Source: Pseudomonas viridiflava
GTDB lineage: Bacteria > Pseudomonadota > Gammaproteobacteria > Pseudomonadales > Pseudomonadaceae
NCBI RefSeq assembly: GCF_900580865.1
Contig: NZ_UTBZ01000219.1
Location: 124,001 to 188,000, forward strand
Direction of reading: 5' to 3'
Length of the DNA stretch: 64,000 nt
Position 1 is the first letter of the stretch; every line of letters begins with the position of its first letter. Under the pieces are notes generated by a model. It was not told the origin of the DNA, made no database searches, and worked only from the letters and a program-made list of their open reading frames with translations. Shown here in pieces: positions 36,888 through 44,115 of the stretch. The position numbers and the translations under genes are program-made.

Positions 36888-37889
36888 TCAGCCCCGGCGC
36901 CAAATCCCTTTCCCAGCCAACCGTGCCCGATCATGGGCCACGCTGAAATCCTGCTCCGGCCCCTTCGGCACAACCCCTGTCGGGTTGATCGTCTTGTGAC
37001 TGCCGTAGTAGTGGTTCTTGATGTGCTGGAAGTCCACCGTCTCGGCAATCCCCGGCCACTGATACAGCTCACGCAGCCAGTTCGACAGATTCGGGTAATC
37101 AGCAATCCGCCGCAAATTGCACTTGAAGTGCCCGTGGTACACCGCGTCAAACCGGATGATCGTAGTGAACAGGCGCACGTCAGCTTCAGTGAGGTATTCG
37201 CCGCTCAGATAGCGGTTTGCGCTTAAAACGCCTTCAAGGTGATCCAGCTCGGCAAACACTTCATCGAACGCTTCTTCATATGCCTGTTGCGACGTCGCAA
37301 AGCCTGCGCGGTACACGCCGTTGTTCACCGCCGGATAAATCCGCTCGTTCAGCGCATCGATCTCGCCGCGTAACGGCGCCGGGTAGAAGTCCAGATCATT
37401 GCCGGTCAGATCATCAAACGCGCTGTTGAACATGCGGATGATCTCCGCCGATTCATTGCTGACGATACGTTTGAGCTTCTTGTCCCACAGCACCGGCACA
37501 GTAACGCGTCCGGTGTAATCGGCAGTGTCGGCGGTGTAGCGCTGATGCATGAATTCAAAGCCATCGAGCTTGTCGCCGGTCGAGCCGAGAGCCTTATCGA
37601 AGGTCCAGCCGTTTTCCAGCATCAGCCAACTGACCACCGAAACATCGATCAGATTTTCCAGGCCTTTGAGCTTGCGCAGGATCAACGTGCGATGCGCCCA
37701 CGGACAGGCGAGGGAAACGTAGAGATGATAGCGCCCGGCTTCAGCGGCAAAACCGCCTTCACCGCTGGGGCCGGGTTCGCCGTTGGCGGTGACCCAGTTG
37801 CGGCGCTTGGCCTGTTCGCGCTGGAACGCGCCGTCCTTGCTGCTTTCGTACCACTTGTCCTGCCAGTGGCCATCGACGAGTAAACCCAT
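36888..37889 (-). CDS. Glutathionyl-hydroquinone reductase (YqjG/Xi-class GST)
   Basis: Removes glutathione from glutathionyl-hydroquinones. The 333-residue product is of the Xi class: catalytic C62 in SLACPWAHRT (CPWA motif), thioredoxin-like first domain, and a helical second domain with RYLSGEYLTEADVRLFTTII. The segment LYQWPGIAETVDFQHIKNHY, then YGSHKTINPTGVVP, is characteristic. Start ATG 37889 has GGAG upstream. It lies alone between the convergent cysG and the TrpD2 gene. Confidence 0.92.
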   Translation of the reverse strand: MGLLVDGHWQDKWYESSKDGAFQREQAKRRNWVTANGEPGPSGEGGFAAEAGRYHLYVSLACPWAHRTLILRKLKGLENLIDVSVVSWLMLENGWTFDKALGSTGDKLDGFEFMHQRYTADTADYTGRVTVPVLWDKKLKRIVSNESAEIIRMFNSAFDDLTGNDLDFYPAPLRGEIDALNERIYPAVNNGVYRAGFATSQQAYEEAFDEVFAELDHLEGVLSANRYLSGEYLTEADVRLFTTIIRFDAVYHGHFKCNLRRIADYPNLSNWLRELYQWPGIAETVDFQHIKNHYYGSHKTINPTGVVPKGPEQDFSVAHDRARLAGKGIWRRG

Positions 37890-37980
37890 GATCAAGACTC
37901 CGTAAACCAATAATCGTTGGAGTCGAGTCTATTCCGATGAGTTCGAACAAAAAGCGCAAAGATCGGGCGTGAATGATCGG

Positions 37981-38982
37981 TTAAATCGATTTGTTCCGCG
38001 CGGCCCAGTAGTGCTCGGCGGTTTCGAAGGCTTGCTCACGGCTGTGGCCGAGTCCGCGCAAGGCCAGCGCCATGGTCGCAATCAGGGCCATTTGTGGGTA
38101 GCTGTCGACCACGTCGCCACGCCACACGGCTTTCAGATGTTCAACGTCCAAAGTTGCCGGTTTGACGTGGCGTTGCGCCGACAATTGCGGCCATTCCTCG
38201 TCCCAGCTCTCGCCACCTGTGGTGCCGTAGAGGTGACTGTCGGCATCCGGGTTGATCTCGATTTCGCCACCGTCACCCTTGACCACAATCGCCGTGTCGC
38301 CAAGCAAACCACTGGCATCGCGATGCACGGCCTGATAGCCAGGATGGAAAATGCTTTGCAGGCCGCAGCGTGCGCCCAGCGGATTGAGAATCCGCGCCAG
38401 GGAATGGATCGGCGAACGCAGGCCGAGGGTGTTGCGCAAATCGATCATGTTCTGCAGTTGCGGCGCCCAGTCCACCAGCGGCATGAACGCCAGGCCGCCG
38501 TTGTCCAGCGCTGCGCCGACCTGTTGCCAGGTGCGGCACAACGGAATGTTCAACTCGCCGAGCAGTTGCTCGCTGTACATGCGCCCGGCTGTGTGTGCGC
38601 CGCCGCCGTGCATGAAAATGCGCACGTCGTTCTGTGCCAGACACTTGGCCGCCAGCAGATACCACGGCAGATGCCGCTTCTTGCCAGCATAGGTCGGCCA
38701 GTCCAGATCGACGTTCAACTCGGGTGCCTGCAAGCGCTCGCGCAGGGCTTCGGTGAAACCGGCCATCTCCTCGGCGCTTTCTTCCTTGTGCCGCAACAAC
38801 ATCAGGAACGCGCCGAGTTGGGTGTCTTCGACTTTGTCGTCTAGGACCAGGCCCATGGCTTCGCGGGCTTCTTCGCGGGTCAGGTCGCGCGCACCGCGTT
38901 TGCCCTTGCCGAGAATGCGCACGAATTGGGCGAACGGGTGCTCGGCAGGGGTTTCGAGGGTCAGTGCTGGAAAGTCGGTCAT
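37981..38982 (-). CDS. TrpD2/YbiB-type glycosyl transferase-fold protein
   Basis: A 333-residue relative of anthranilate phosphoribosyltransferase. E. coli YbiB has this fold but binds nucleic acid and does not make tryptophan. The N-terminal helical domain (DLTREEAREAMGLVLDDKVE, then DTQLGAFLMLLRHKEES) and the glycine-rich IFMHGGGAHTAGRMYSEQLL region are visible. Its ATG overlaps the tusE stop as ATGA, tying it to the tRNA sulfur-relay genes. The enzymatic role is unknown; the coupling suggests a link with nucleic-acid metabolism. Confidence 0.85.
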   Translation of the reverse strand: MTDFPALTLETPAEHPFAQFVRILGKGKRGARDLTREEAREAMGLVLDDKVEDTQLGAFLMLLRHKEESAEEMAGFTEALRERLQAPELNVDLDWPTYAGKKRHLPWYLLAAKCLAQNDVRIFMHGGGAHTAGRMYSEQLLGELNIPLCRTWQQVGAALDNGGLAFMPLVDWAPQLQNMIDLRNTLGLRSPIHSLARILNPLGARCGLQSIFHPGYQAVHRDASGLLGDTAIVVKGDGGEIEINPDADSHLYGTTGGESWDEEWPQLSAQRHVKPATLDVEHLKAVWRGDVVDSYPQMALIATMALALRGLGHSREQAFETAEHYWAARNKSI

Positions 38983-39314
38983 AAACAATTCGTCGGTTTG
39001 GGCAGGCCCGCCAGTTTCGCGGCGAGTTTGGCGGGGGTGCCTTTGAACAGTCGGTTCAGGTGCAGGCTGTTGCCTTTGTCCGGACCGAGTTTCAACGCGG
39101 TGTACTTGATCAACGGCCGGGTGGCCGGTGACAGCTGGAATTCGGCGTAGAAGCTGCGCAGCAGCTCGAGGACTTCCCAGTGCTCCGGGGTCAACTCGAT
39201 CTCTTCGGCGGCGGCGAGGGCACTGGCGACATCAGCCGACCAGTCGCTCAGGTCGACGAGAAAGCCGTCCTTGTCCAGTTCGATGGCGCGGGCGTCGACG
39301 GTCATGGAATTCAT
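38979..39314 (-). CDS. tusE: Sulfur carrier protein TusE (DsrC family)
   Basis: Takes persulfide sulfur from TusBCD and passes it to MnmA on the tRNA. The 111-residue product has the DsrC-type helix and ends AGLPKPTNCL, with the active cysteine at the second-last position (C110). The second cysteine of dissimilatory DsrC is absent (Ala), as expected for TusE. The ATG at 39314 overlaps the tusB stop (ATGA); a second ATG three codons in is possible. Confidence 0.93.
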   Translation of the reverse strand: MNSMTVDARAIELDKDGFLVDLSDWSADVASALAAAEEIELTPEHWEVLELLRSFYAEFQLSPATRPLIKYTALKLGPDKGNSLHLNRLFKGTPAKLAAKLAGLPKPTNCL

Positions 39315-39604
39315 AGCCAGCTGTTGACCTTGTCGTGCTTGATCGACAGCTCGACGAAGGCCGGGTAATCAATGGCTTCGGCCCAATCCGGAACTTCGAT
39401 GGCGCGGGCCTGTACATCTTCGGCCAGAACCCACAGTTTGATCTGGCGGCTTTGCAGGTCGGTGAATGGCGCGGTGCCCGGTTGCAATGCATAGACGGCA
39501 TCGCCGGACAGCAGCAAGGCATCAGCGCTGCCGATCAGGCGCAGGCAACTGGTCAGGCGATCATCGCCGAACGGGGAATGAGACAACACATGCAAAGTCG
39601 ACAT
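39311..39604 (-). CDS. tusB: Sulfurtransferase complex subunit TusB
   Basis: 97-residue DsrH-family subunit of the TusBCD hexamer. MSTLHVLSHSPFGDDRLTSC, then ADALLLSGDAVYAL, is typical. Its ATG shares one base with the tusC stop (TGATG), and its own stop overlaps tusE. Confidence 0.92.
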   Translation of the reverse strand: MSTLHVLSHSPFGDDRLTSCLRLIGSADALLLSGDAVYALQPGTAPFTDLQSRQIKLWVLAEDVQARAIEVPDWAEAIDYPAFVELSIKHDKVNSWL

Positions 39605-39960
39605 CAGAGGGTGATCACCTGGTCGTAACGGTCAATAAGGGCGGTGATTTGCTCGGCGGCGAGCGGCTGCGCTTCGTCCAGCGACAGGTTGCCGAGACCG
39701 CGCGCGCTGGCGCTGTCTGCGCAGTAGAACAATTCTTCTACACCAAACATTGGCAACGCCTGCAGGTTGGCGCTGAGGTCTTTCTGTTGCAGCGCCTTGG
39801 CATTCTGCCCGGCGGCCAATTGCAACACGCCGTCATCGAGAAACAGTAAACCGATCGGCAGATCGAACGCGCCGCCGGCCAGCACGATGTCCAGCGCTTC
39901 GCGGGCAGCAGGGCCGGACCAGGGCGATTGACGGCTGATGAGCAACAGGGATTTGGCCAT
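39604..39960 (-). CDS. tusC: Sulfurtransferase complex subunit TusC
   Basis: 118-residue DsrF-family subunit of TusBCD. The N terminus MAKSLLLISRQSPWSGPAAR and the helix AREALDIVLAGGAFDLPIGL fit the family. GGAGGTG lies before the ATG at 39960; the longer frame upstream would include the tusD stop region. tusD ends 1 bp before. Confidence 0.92.
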   Translation of the reverse strand: MAKSLLLISRQSPWSGPAAREALDIVLAGGAFDLPIGLLFLDDGVLQLAAGQNAKALQQKDLSANLQALPMFGVEELFYCADSASARGLGNLSLDEAQPLAAEQITALIDRYDQVITL

Positions 39961-39961
39961 C

Positions 39962-40354
39962 TCACGCACCTCCAAAGCAGATCAAGCGGTCAGCGTCTTG
40001 CACTGCGTCATGCAACTGGCCGAGGCCGGACAATTCCCACGGCGCGCTGACCGAAATCGCTTCACGCTGGTAGCGCTTGGCTTCTTCGCTGTTCAGCGCA
40101 CCACGGCGCAGGGCGGCGGCGATGCACACCACGCCGTCCAGTTTCTGTTCGGTGATGAAGGTGCGCCATTGTTTGGGCAGGTCCAGTTCGTCCTGCGGCG
40201 TGACCACCGCGTCCGAAGCGTTATAGACGCCGTCCTGATAGAAAAACAGCCGGACAATTTCATGCCCACCGGCCAACGCAGCCTGTGCAAACAGCAGGGC
40301 GCGGCGCGAGGAGGGCGCATGGGCGGCGGAAAACAGCGCAATGGCGAACTTCAT
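39962..40354 (-). CDS. tusD: Sulfurtransferase complex subunit TusD
   Basis: 130-residue DsrE-family subunit that receives sulfur from TusA; in E. coli C78 of TusD is the acceptor. Here the cysteine in LDGVVCIAAALRRG is in the matching position (about C79). The C-terminal LICFGGA is typical. Start ATG 40354 (MKFAIALFSA). First gene of tusDCBE-trpD2; the promoter is in the 186-bp gap with a REP. Confidence 0.92.
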   Translation of the reverse strand: MKFAIALFSAAHAPSSRRALLFAQAALAGGHEIVRLFFYQDGVYNASDAVVTPQDELDLPKQWRTFITEQKLDGVVCIAAALRRGALNSEEAKRYQREAISVSAPWELSGLGQLHDAVQDADRLICFGGA

Positions 40355-40415
40355 GACGGACTCGATCAGCAGAACTGCGGTCATGATAAAGCTTTATCGA
40401 AGCCGCCGCGAAACC

Positions 40416-40521
40416 TTGTAGGAGTGAGCCTGCTCGCGATAGCGGTCTGTCAGTTGGTGAAGATGAAGAATGTGCCGGCGTCTTCGTCGGAACGCCGCCC
40501 GGAGCCGGCTCACTCCTACAG
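40416..40521. repeat. REP pair with 16-bp module in right arm
   Basis: Left arm TTGTAGGAGTGAGCCTGCTC; right arm TCTTCG, then the module TCGGAACGCCGCCCGG (40487-40502), then AGCCGGCTCACTCCTACA. Third locus with the module. Confidence 0.85.
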
Positions 40522-40540
40522 AGATTTTTGTTGTCCTCGG

Positions 40541-41245
40541 TTAGCGCGGCATGTAACCCAGCTGCCAGCGCCGCGGGATTTTCAGCGAGAGCAGCCCGAT
40601 CATCGCGGCCAGCAACCCGCTGACAAACATCGCCTTCAGTCCCAAATGATGTTCCAGCACCGCCCCCAGAATTGCGCCGATAAACATCCCGCTCCAGGGC
40701 ACCAGTTGCACCCGCCAGCCACTGCGCCGCTCGCCGAGCATCCAGCGGCCCAGTCCACGGCCGAATCGCGACAACGCGCCAGTCACGTAAGTCAGCCCGA
40801 CCGGCAAACCATTCACTTCTTCGACCGCCGCGTTGAGCATGCCCATTGCAACGATCGCCGCGAGCAACGCCGGCAGTTGGGTGTCGAAAGGCCAGGCAGC
40901 CGCCGCGCACAACAGGGTGGCGATACACAGCAGCAACGGCAGCGCCCGGCGTCCACCCAGTCGCGCAACTACAACACCCAAAGCATTACCGACGACGAAA
41001 GTTAAGACGAGAATCACCAGGCGCACGGTCAGCCCGACATCGCCATCACTGATCGCCACAGCGAGTCGGGTGGTGTTGCCGCTCATGAACGAGACGAAAT
41101 CGCCGCTGGCCATAAAGCCAATGGCGTCGGTCATGCCGGCCAGTACCGAGAGGCTGGCCACCAGCGCCAGACCAATCCGGCCGCGCCACTTTTGCGTGTG
41201 CAAGTGGCCAGGGCTGGCGCGATGAGTCGAGGCGGATGGCAACAT
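40541..41245 (-). CDS. DUF1275 (YoaK family) membrane protein
   Basis: A 234-residue integral membrane protein with about six hydrophobic segments and the family signature GMTDAIGFMASGDFVSFMSG NTTRLA near residues 37-62. DUF1275 proteins are of unknown function, possibly small-molecule transporters. The start at 41245 (MLPSASTHRA) gives a soluble N-terminal lead of about 24 residues before the first helix. It stands alone; the small acidic protein gene ends 26 bp upstream on the same strand. Confidence 0.88.
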   Translation of the reverse strand: MLPSASTHRASPGHLHTQKWRGRIGLALVASLSVLAGMTDAIGFMASGDFVSFMSGNTTRLAVAISDGDVGLTVRLVILVLTFVVGNALGVVVARLGGRRALPLLLCIATLLCAAAAWPFDTQLPALLAAIVAMGMLNAAVEEVNGLPVGLTYVTGALSRFGRGLGRWMLGERRSGWRVQLVPWSGMFIGAILGAVLEHHLGLKAMFVSGLLAAMIGLLSLKIPRRWQLGYMPR

Positions 41246-41270
41246 TGCTGGCGGTTTCCTTTGGCGGCGG

Positions 41271-41600
41271 TTACGGTTCTATGCCATACAAATCGCAATA
41301 TTCCAGCCAATCCATCCCGGCCATTTCCGCGACTTCACGATGTACTTCCAGGCGCTGCGCCTGATATTCCTCAGGCGAGTCGGCCGTCAGTTGCAAGGTC
41401 AACTCCCAAGCGAATAACCCGAGGTTTTCCGCCTCGGCTTCAAAAGCCTCATGCAGTCGTTCTTCGCGATACTGCGCTTGAGTTTCACCCTTGGCCTGAG
41501 CTAGCAGCGGATTGAGGTGGTCGAGGGTTTCGCGCAATTCGGGACGCGCGTCGAGAAACACTTTCAGAGCATGTTCATGTCGCTGGTCGGTAGGCGCCAT
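41271..41600 (-). CDS. Small acidic helical protein of unknown function
   Basis: 109 residues, strongly acidic and mostly helical, with no signal peptide, membrane segment or cysteine cluster (one Cys in LEYCDLYGIEP). I do not recognise a characterised family; it resembles short Pseudomonas proteins filed under a DUF (possibly DUF6388). Start ATG 41600 has AAGGAA 8 bases upstream; the much longer open frame upstream has no ribosome site and overlaps the divergent lipoprotein gene. It may share a transcript with the DUF1275 gene 26 bp downstream. Confidence 0.75.
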   Translation of the reverse strand: MAPTDQRHEHALKVFLDARPELRETLDHLNPLLAQAKGETQAQYREERLHEAFEAEAENLGLFAWELTLQLTADSPEEYQAQRLEVHREVAEMAGMDWLEYCDLYGIEP

Positions 41601-41734
41601 GTGTTTTCCTTGTGAGGCTGATGACCTTAGGTTGCCGCAGCGGCCTGCGCGTGTCGCGCTATAAATGCAGTAAAGCAGAACGATTTCTGCTGCTGCGATG
41701 ATACAGTCCGCTTTTTTCTGAATGAGCGAATGCA

Positions 41735-42085
41735 ATGCGAATGCTGATGGTAGCGCTGGCGGCGACGCTGCTGGCCGGTTGTGCAGGCTCGGTGATGAAC
41801 GATGCTCGCACGAAAACACCGTACAAGGTGTTGACGTCGGACAAGGCTGAAAAAGTCGTGGCGCAATGTGTGCAGTTCGGCTGGCAGGACGAGGCGGTGT
41901 TCGGCGTGGACGCGGCGGCGTATCTGGAACCGCGTAAATCGGGCGGTACGACGGTTTACACCCGTTCGGCGGAGTCATTTGTCGACGTGATTACCGAAGC
42001 TTCGGGGACGACGTTGAACTACTACGCACAGAAGGATGATTTTGTCGCCAAGCGCCGGTTGGCGGCGTTGGCGACCTGCCTGTAG
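41735..42085 (+). CDS. Small lipoprotein of unknown function
   Basis: 116 residues. Signal peptide MRMLMVALAATLLAGC with a perfect lipobox LAGC puts the lipidated cysteine at residue 16. The mature part (about 100 residues) has two further Cys (QCVQFGW and the last-but-one residue) and could form one disulfide. No named domain recognised. Starts at ATG 41735 or 41741; the ribosome site is weak. It stands alone, divergent from the small acidic protein. Confidence 0.8.
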   Translation: MRMLMVALAATLLAGCAGSVMNDARTKTPYKVLTSDKAEKVVAQCVQFGWQDEAVFGVDAAAYLEPRKSGGTTVYTRSAESFVDVITEASGTTLNYYAQKDDFVAKRRLAALATCL

Positions 42086-42113
42086 GGGCAATTGTCGCGG
42101 TGAGGTTCAAGCC

Positions 42114-42196
42114 GCCTTCGCGAGCAAACTCGCTCCCACATCGACTCTTTGTCGGTCACTCATCCAGTGTGGGAGCGAGCTTGCTCGCGAAGGGGG
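42114..42196. repeat. REP inverted pair
   Basis: CCTTCGCGAGCAAACTCGCT and AGCGAGCTTGCTCGCGAAGG about 45 bp apart, between convergent genes. Confidence 0.9.
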
Positions 42197-42204
42197 CGTC
42201 ACAT

Positions 42205-42630
42205 TCAACCGTTCAGGCGCTTCTGGAAAAAATGCCGCTTGTGCCCCGGCGGATAATCGACGATCTCACCAAACTGGCTATACCCCAGTTTCTCGTAGAA
42301 CTCAGGTGCCTGAAAGTCGAACGTGTCGAGCCATGCGCCGATGCAGCCTTTCTCCCGCGCCAGCTCTTCGGCCATGCGCATCAGTTTCGAGCCAATTCCC
42401 TGGCCCCGGCCTGCTTCAGGCACTGACAGCAAATCGATGAACAGCCACTGGCAGACCAGTCGGCCATAGAGTCCGCCCAGAATCTGGTCCTGATCGTCAC
42501 GCACCAGCAGGGTGAGTGGCTCGGAGACGGCAATTCCGGCCTTGGCCACGTTATAGGCATGCAGCGGGGCCAGAATGGCCTGGCGTTCTTCTTCGGTAGA
42601 GTGCTGCGACAGCTCAATGCGCAAGTTCAT
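42205..42630 (-). CDS. GNAT family N-acetyltransferase
   Basis: 141-residue GNAT enzyme. The acetyl-CoA loop VPEAGRGQGIGSKLMRMAEE is at about residues 70-89 (R/QxxGxG/A type). The C-terminal FDFQAPEFYEKLGYSQFGE is typical. It resembles small Pseudomonas GNATs of unknown substrate. Start ATG 42630 is the only good candidate. Divergent from the hemerythrin gene; REP pair downstream. Confidence 0.88.
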   Translation of the reverse strand: MNLRIELSQHSTEEERQAILAPLHAYNVAKAGIAVSEPLTLLVRDDQDQILGGLYGRLVCQWLFIDLLSVPEAGRGQGIGSKLMRMAEELAREKGCIGAWLDTFDFQAPEFYEKLGYSQFGEIVDYPPGHKRHFFQKRLNG

Positions 42631-42778
42631 GCATGACTTCCTTGTTGTTTGAATTCGCAGCCTATCCTGCCCTGCGGCTATCTTCCAGACCCTACCTCAA
42701 CCCGTTGGAACTGCCGCTCTCGCCTCGGGGTCTAGCCTTTACAGCGTCATTCCAGCACGCGGTTGATAAGGAACCCCC

Positions 42779-43216
42779 ATGAATATTTTCGAAGCCCTTC
42801 GCGAAAGCCATGACCGCCAGCGTAGCTACGCCAAAACCCTGATCGAAACCAGCGGCGATACGCCGGAACGGGTCGAAGCCTACAAACAGCTCAAGGCAGA
42901 ACTTCAGGCCCATGAAACCGCTGAAGAGCGCCATTTCTACATTCCGTTGATGGAGCTTGATGAGGGTGTCGATCTGAGCCGCCATGCCATCGCCGAACAC
43001 CATGAAATGGACGAGATGATGGAAGAACTCGATGAGACCAAGATGTCCAGCCCGGCCTGGTTGGCGACCGCGAAGAAGCTGTCGGACAAGGTTCATCACC
43101 ACTTGAAGGAAGAAGAGCAGAAATTCTTCCAGATGGCCGGCAAATTGCTCAACGAGAAACAGAAAGTACAGCTCGCCGGGCAGTACGAAAAGGAGTTCAA
43201 GGCACAGTTGCCGTGA
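42779..43216 (+). CDS. Hemerythrin HHE domain protein
   Basis: 145-residue four-helix protein with the di-iron HHE signature: H11 in ESHDRQR, H45 and E49 in QAHETAEERHF, HH in IAEHHEMDEMM, and H in KVHHHLKEEEQKFF. Such proteins bind oxygen or nitric oxide, or protect iron; the exact role is unknown. AAGGAA precedes the ATG. No close operon partner: the LPMO gene starts 221 bp later with its own leader. Confidence 0.9.
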   Translation: MNIFEALRESHDRQRSYAKTLIETSGDTPERVEAYKQLKAELQAHETAEERHFYIPLMELDEGVDLSRHAIAEHHEMDEMMEELDETKMSSPAWLATAKKLSDKVHHHLKEEEQKFFQMAGKLLNEKQKVQLAGQYEKEFKAQLP

Positions 43217-43291
43217 GTACTGAATGGCAGCTTTTGCAGCATTGGCGTGTAATCTTTTGGCGTCATTGAGGGTGGGTGTTATCGCAAAAGG

Positions 43292-43307
43292 CTGTATATG
43301 CATCCAG
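43292..43307. promoter_or_regulatory. LexA-box-like site upstream of the LPMO-chitinase genes
   Basis: CTGTATATGCATCCAG has the CTG-N10-CAG frame of the SOS box. The left half is identical to the consensus CTGTATAT; the right half is weaker. It lies 130 bp before the LPMO start. Confidence 0.45.
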
Positions 43308-43393
43308 TGTTTGCGGCGTTTTTACGGTTCAGCGCTGCTGAGTGCGACAAAACCGCCGATGGACAAAAAATTCGCCTCCGCTAGCTTGAAGGC

Positions 43394-43412
43394 CTCTCCT
43401 CGGAAAGGAGAG
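43394..43412 (+). promoter_or_regulatory. GGA-loop hairpin in the LPMO leader (RsmA/CsrA-type candidate)
   Basis: CTCTCC-TCGGAAA-GGAGAG: a 6-bp stem with GGA in the loop. A second ANGGA-type site (ACGGAG, 43425-43429) forms the ribosome site 9 bases before the ATG at 43438. Confidence 0.45.
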
Positions 43413-43437
43413 TTCTTAAATCAACGGAGTGAAAAAC

Positions 43438-44073
43438 ATGAATCAACCACAAGCACAAACCCAACTGCGACACGGTCGTGTCATTTCCCCTGCAAGCCGC
43501 GGTGCGGTAGCGATCGAGCAAGGATTGCTCGGCGCCTGGCAGGTCAACGAGATGGAAGGCGGCAAGAATTTCCCGGCGTTGGCGGCGGGGTCATTTCCGG
43601 CGCCTTACCAGAGTGATTCGGACAGCGTCACGCCACCGGCCGACGGCTACATCCTCAGCGGTGGTAAGACCGATGCCCGCGACTGTGTGAACTTCACCAA
43701 TGACGAAATGAGCAAGAAGCTTTCCCGTCCATTCACCTGGCCATTGCTCAATGTCACCCCGGGGCAGACCCTCGAAATCGAGTGGGAATACACCGCGCCG
43801 CACACCACTCGCGGCTACCGCTGGCTGATCACCAAGGACGGCTGGGACCCGAAACAACGCATCAGCCGCGCGCAACTGGAAGCGCAACCGTTCTTCGAGG
43901 ACTTCTACACTCAGGTGCCTTATTACAGCTATCCGAATGAGCTGAAGGCCAAGGTCAATCACGCGGTGAAACTGCCAGCCAACAAGAAGGGCCATCACGT
44001 CATCGTGCTGATGTGGATTGTCGCCAACACCGGCAACGCCTTCTACCAGGCCTTCGACGTCGACTTCAAATAA
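43438..44073 (+). CDS. AA10 lytic polysaccharide monooxygenase (chitin-active type) without signal peptide
   Basis: 211 residues matching the CBP21-like AA10 fold over its full length: HGRVISPASR (active-site H12), HTTRGYRWLITKDGWDP (second copper histidine H122), and NTGNAFYQAFDVDF at the end (axial-site F202). Known secreted relatives begin the mature protein with this first histidine. Here it follows MNQPQAQTQLR, which is not a signal peptide. The four cysteines forming two disulfides in CBP21 are absent; only C83 remains. ATG 43438 is chosen (CGGAG before it); a GTG at 43429 lies inside the ribosome site. A GH18 chitinase follows after 42 bp. Confidence 0.88.
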   Translation: MNQPQAQTQLRHGRVISPASRGAVAIEQGLLGAWQVNEMEGGKNFPALAAGSFPAPYQSDSDSVTPPADGYILSGGKTDARDCVNFTNDEMSKKLSRPFTWPLLNVTPGQTLEIEWEYTAPHTTRGYRWLITKDGWDPKQRISRAQLEAQPFFEDFYTQVPYYSYPNELKAKVNHAVKLPANKKGHHVIVLMWIVANTGNAFYQAFDVDFK

Positions 44074-44115
44074 CGGCGCTACGTCGTCAACCCACACGTT
44101 CTGAAGGATTAGAAC

